DNA of 64,000 bases, from assembly GCA_902589965.1 (NCBI GenBank), contig CACIUX010000002.1:1-64000 (forward strand), given 5' to 3'. The notes beneath the pieces are model-generated. The model worked only from the letters and a program-made list of their open reading frames with translations. It was not told where the DNA came from and did no database searches. This document shows, piece after piece, positions 62,781-64,000 of the stretch. The position numbers and the translations under genes were made by a program. This stretch comes from an uncultured SAR86 cluster bacterium. GTDB taxonomy: Bacteria > Pseudomonadota > Gammaproteobacteria > Magnimaribacterales > AG-339-G14. Each line of letters opens with the position of its first letter. The stretch's first letter is position 1.

Positions 62781-64000
62781 TTATGAACAAATTATCTCTG
62801 TTACTTCTTCAAGATTCTTTTTATCAGCTATAAAAGTAATTAGGTGATCATTTTCATTGATTTTAGTGTCATGATGAGCGATTTTGATAGCATTTTCAGA
62901 GAAAATAGCTCCAATTACGCATCCTTTAGGTAAATCTATCTCATCAATTTGTTTTCCTACAACGCCTGGGTAACCATTTCTTGATGTTGCAATCAGTTCA
63001 ACTGCTTCGCCTTTTCTTTTAAAAGAGTATGTTTTCAATTGCGTTTCATCAGACAAATTTTCTAAAATCGATCCGATCGTTATTTCTGATGGATTAATGG
63101 TGATATCTATTTGTTCCTTCGATATTAGATCTAAGTATGCATTTTTATTAACCAAAGACAGTGATTTTTTAGCACCCATCTTTTTAGCCAACATAGAAGA
63201 CATCACATTCGCTTCATCATCATTTGTAACAGAGCAAAAGAAATCAGTTTTTTCAATATTTTCCTCCTCAAGCAGAGCACTATCTGATGAATCGCCATTC
63301 AAAACTAAAGAGGAGCCAAGTTTTTCTGACAAATAAATGCACCTATCTTTATTGAGTTCAATTATCTTAAGATCAAATTTTCCTTCCAAAGATTCTGCAA
63401 GTCTTCTTCCTATTCTTCCTCCTCCAGCAATCATGATTGTCTTCGAAGCTATTTCTTTCATTCGAAGCTCAGATATAACTTTCTTTATATCTCTTGATTC
63501 TGTTATGAAGAATACCTCGTCTCCTGTTTCAACTAAGTCATCTCCTTTTGGAGCTATAACTTTGTCTTCTCTATAAATTGCTGCAATTCTCGTATCAACC
63601 TTGGGAATATGCTGTCTTAGCTCTGCTACTTTGTGACCTGTTATTGGGGCGCCTTCTTTAGCTTTCACTGAAACCATGGATACCTTACCGTTGGCAAAAT
63701 CCATAATCTGAGTAGCTCCAGGATTTTCAATAAGCCTACAAATTTGAGCAGTTATCAATTCTTCCGGGCTAATAATGACGTCTATACCTTGTTCTCCCTC
63801 GACGATTTGTTTCCCCTTACCTTTTAAATATTCGTAGGTACGAATTCTTGCCATTGTTTTCGTATTCTTATTGAGGAGTTTTATCATCTGGCAGGCAATA
63901 ATATTCACCTCATCAGATTCCATCATCGCAACAGCAACATCTATATTATTAATATTGGCTTGCTCTAAAACTTTAGGATAGGAAGCATTGCCCTCCACAG
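62781..64000 (-). CDS. trkA: Trk potassium regulatory protein TrkA, 5' truncated by window edge
   Basis: GNASYPKVLEQANI at window edge; MIAGGGRIGRRLAESLEGKFDLKIIELNKDRC second RCK domain. Confidence 0.95.
   Translation of the reverse strand, partial: VEGNASYPKVLEQANINNIDVAVAMMESDEVNIIACQMIKLLNKNTKTMARIRTYEYLKGKGKQIVEGEQGIDVIISPEELITAQICRLIENPGATQIMDFANGKVSMVSVKAKEGAPITGHKVAELRQHIPKVDTRIAAIYREDKVIAPKGDDLVETGDEVFFITESRDIKKVISELRMKEIASKTIMIAGGGRIGRRLAESLEGKFDLKIIELNKDRCIYLSEKLGSSLVLNGDSSDSALLEEENIEKTDFFCSVTNDDEANVMSSMLAKKMGAKKSLSLVNKNAYLDLISKEQIDITINPSEITIGSILENLSDETQLKTYSFKRKGEAVELIATSRNGYPGVVGKQIDEIDLPKGCVIGAIFSENAIKIAHHDTKINENDHLITFIADKKNLEEVTEIICS

Overview
An AT-rich, tightly packed gammaproteobacterial chromosome segment centred on the replication origin. 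It is probably from a streamlined marine lineage; that taxonomic placement is inference. The core block runs glmS-glmU-atpCDGAHFEB-parB-parA-rsmG-mnmG-mnmE-yidC-yidD-rnpA-rpmH-[oriC]-dnaA-dnaN-recF-gyrB, then an accessory insert, then plsC-gmhB-glyS-lpxL-like-trkH-trkA. The left ~30 kb is mostly accessory metabolism: acyl-CoA ligases, a Rieske oxygenase, three Fe/2OG-type oxygenases, hydrolases, an alkaline phosphatase and a light/alkylation DNA-repair cluster. No rRNA, tRNA, CRISPR array, transposase or prophage was recognised. Main points for follow-up: (1) a near-canonical parS site inside recF; (2) an imperfect second copy of the glmS 3' end/terminator with inverted repeats, bracketing a 79-aa membrane ORF at the classical attTn7-type locus; (3) a photolyase homologue that appears to have its domains in swapped order, coupled to an ogt-like gene; (4) a single-chain glycyl-tRNA synthetase at the locus where relatives carry glyQ/glyS; (5) a G-quadruplex-capable tract just after gyrB; (6) a VOC gene whose real N-terminus lacks a standard start codon. 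rpmH is absent from the ORF track and was added from the sequence.
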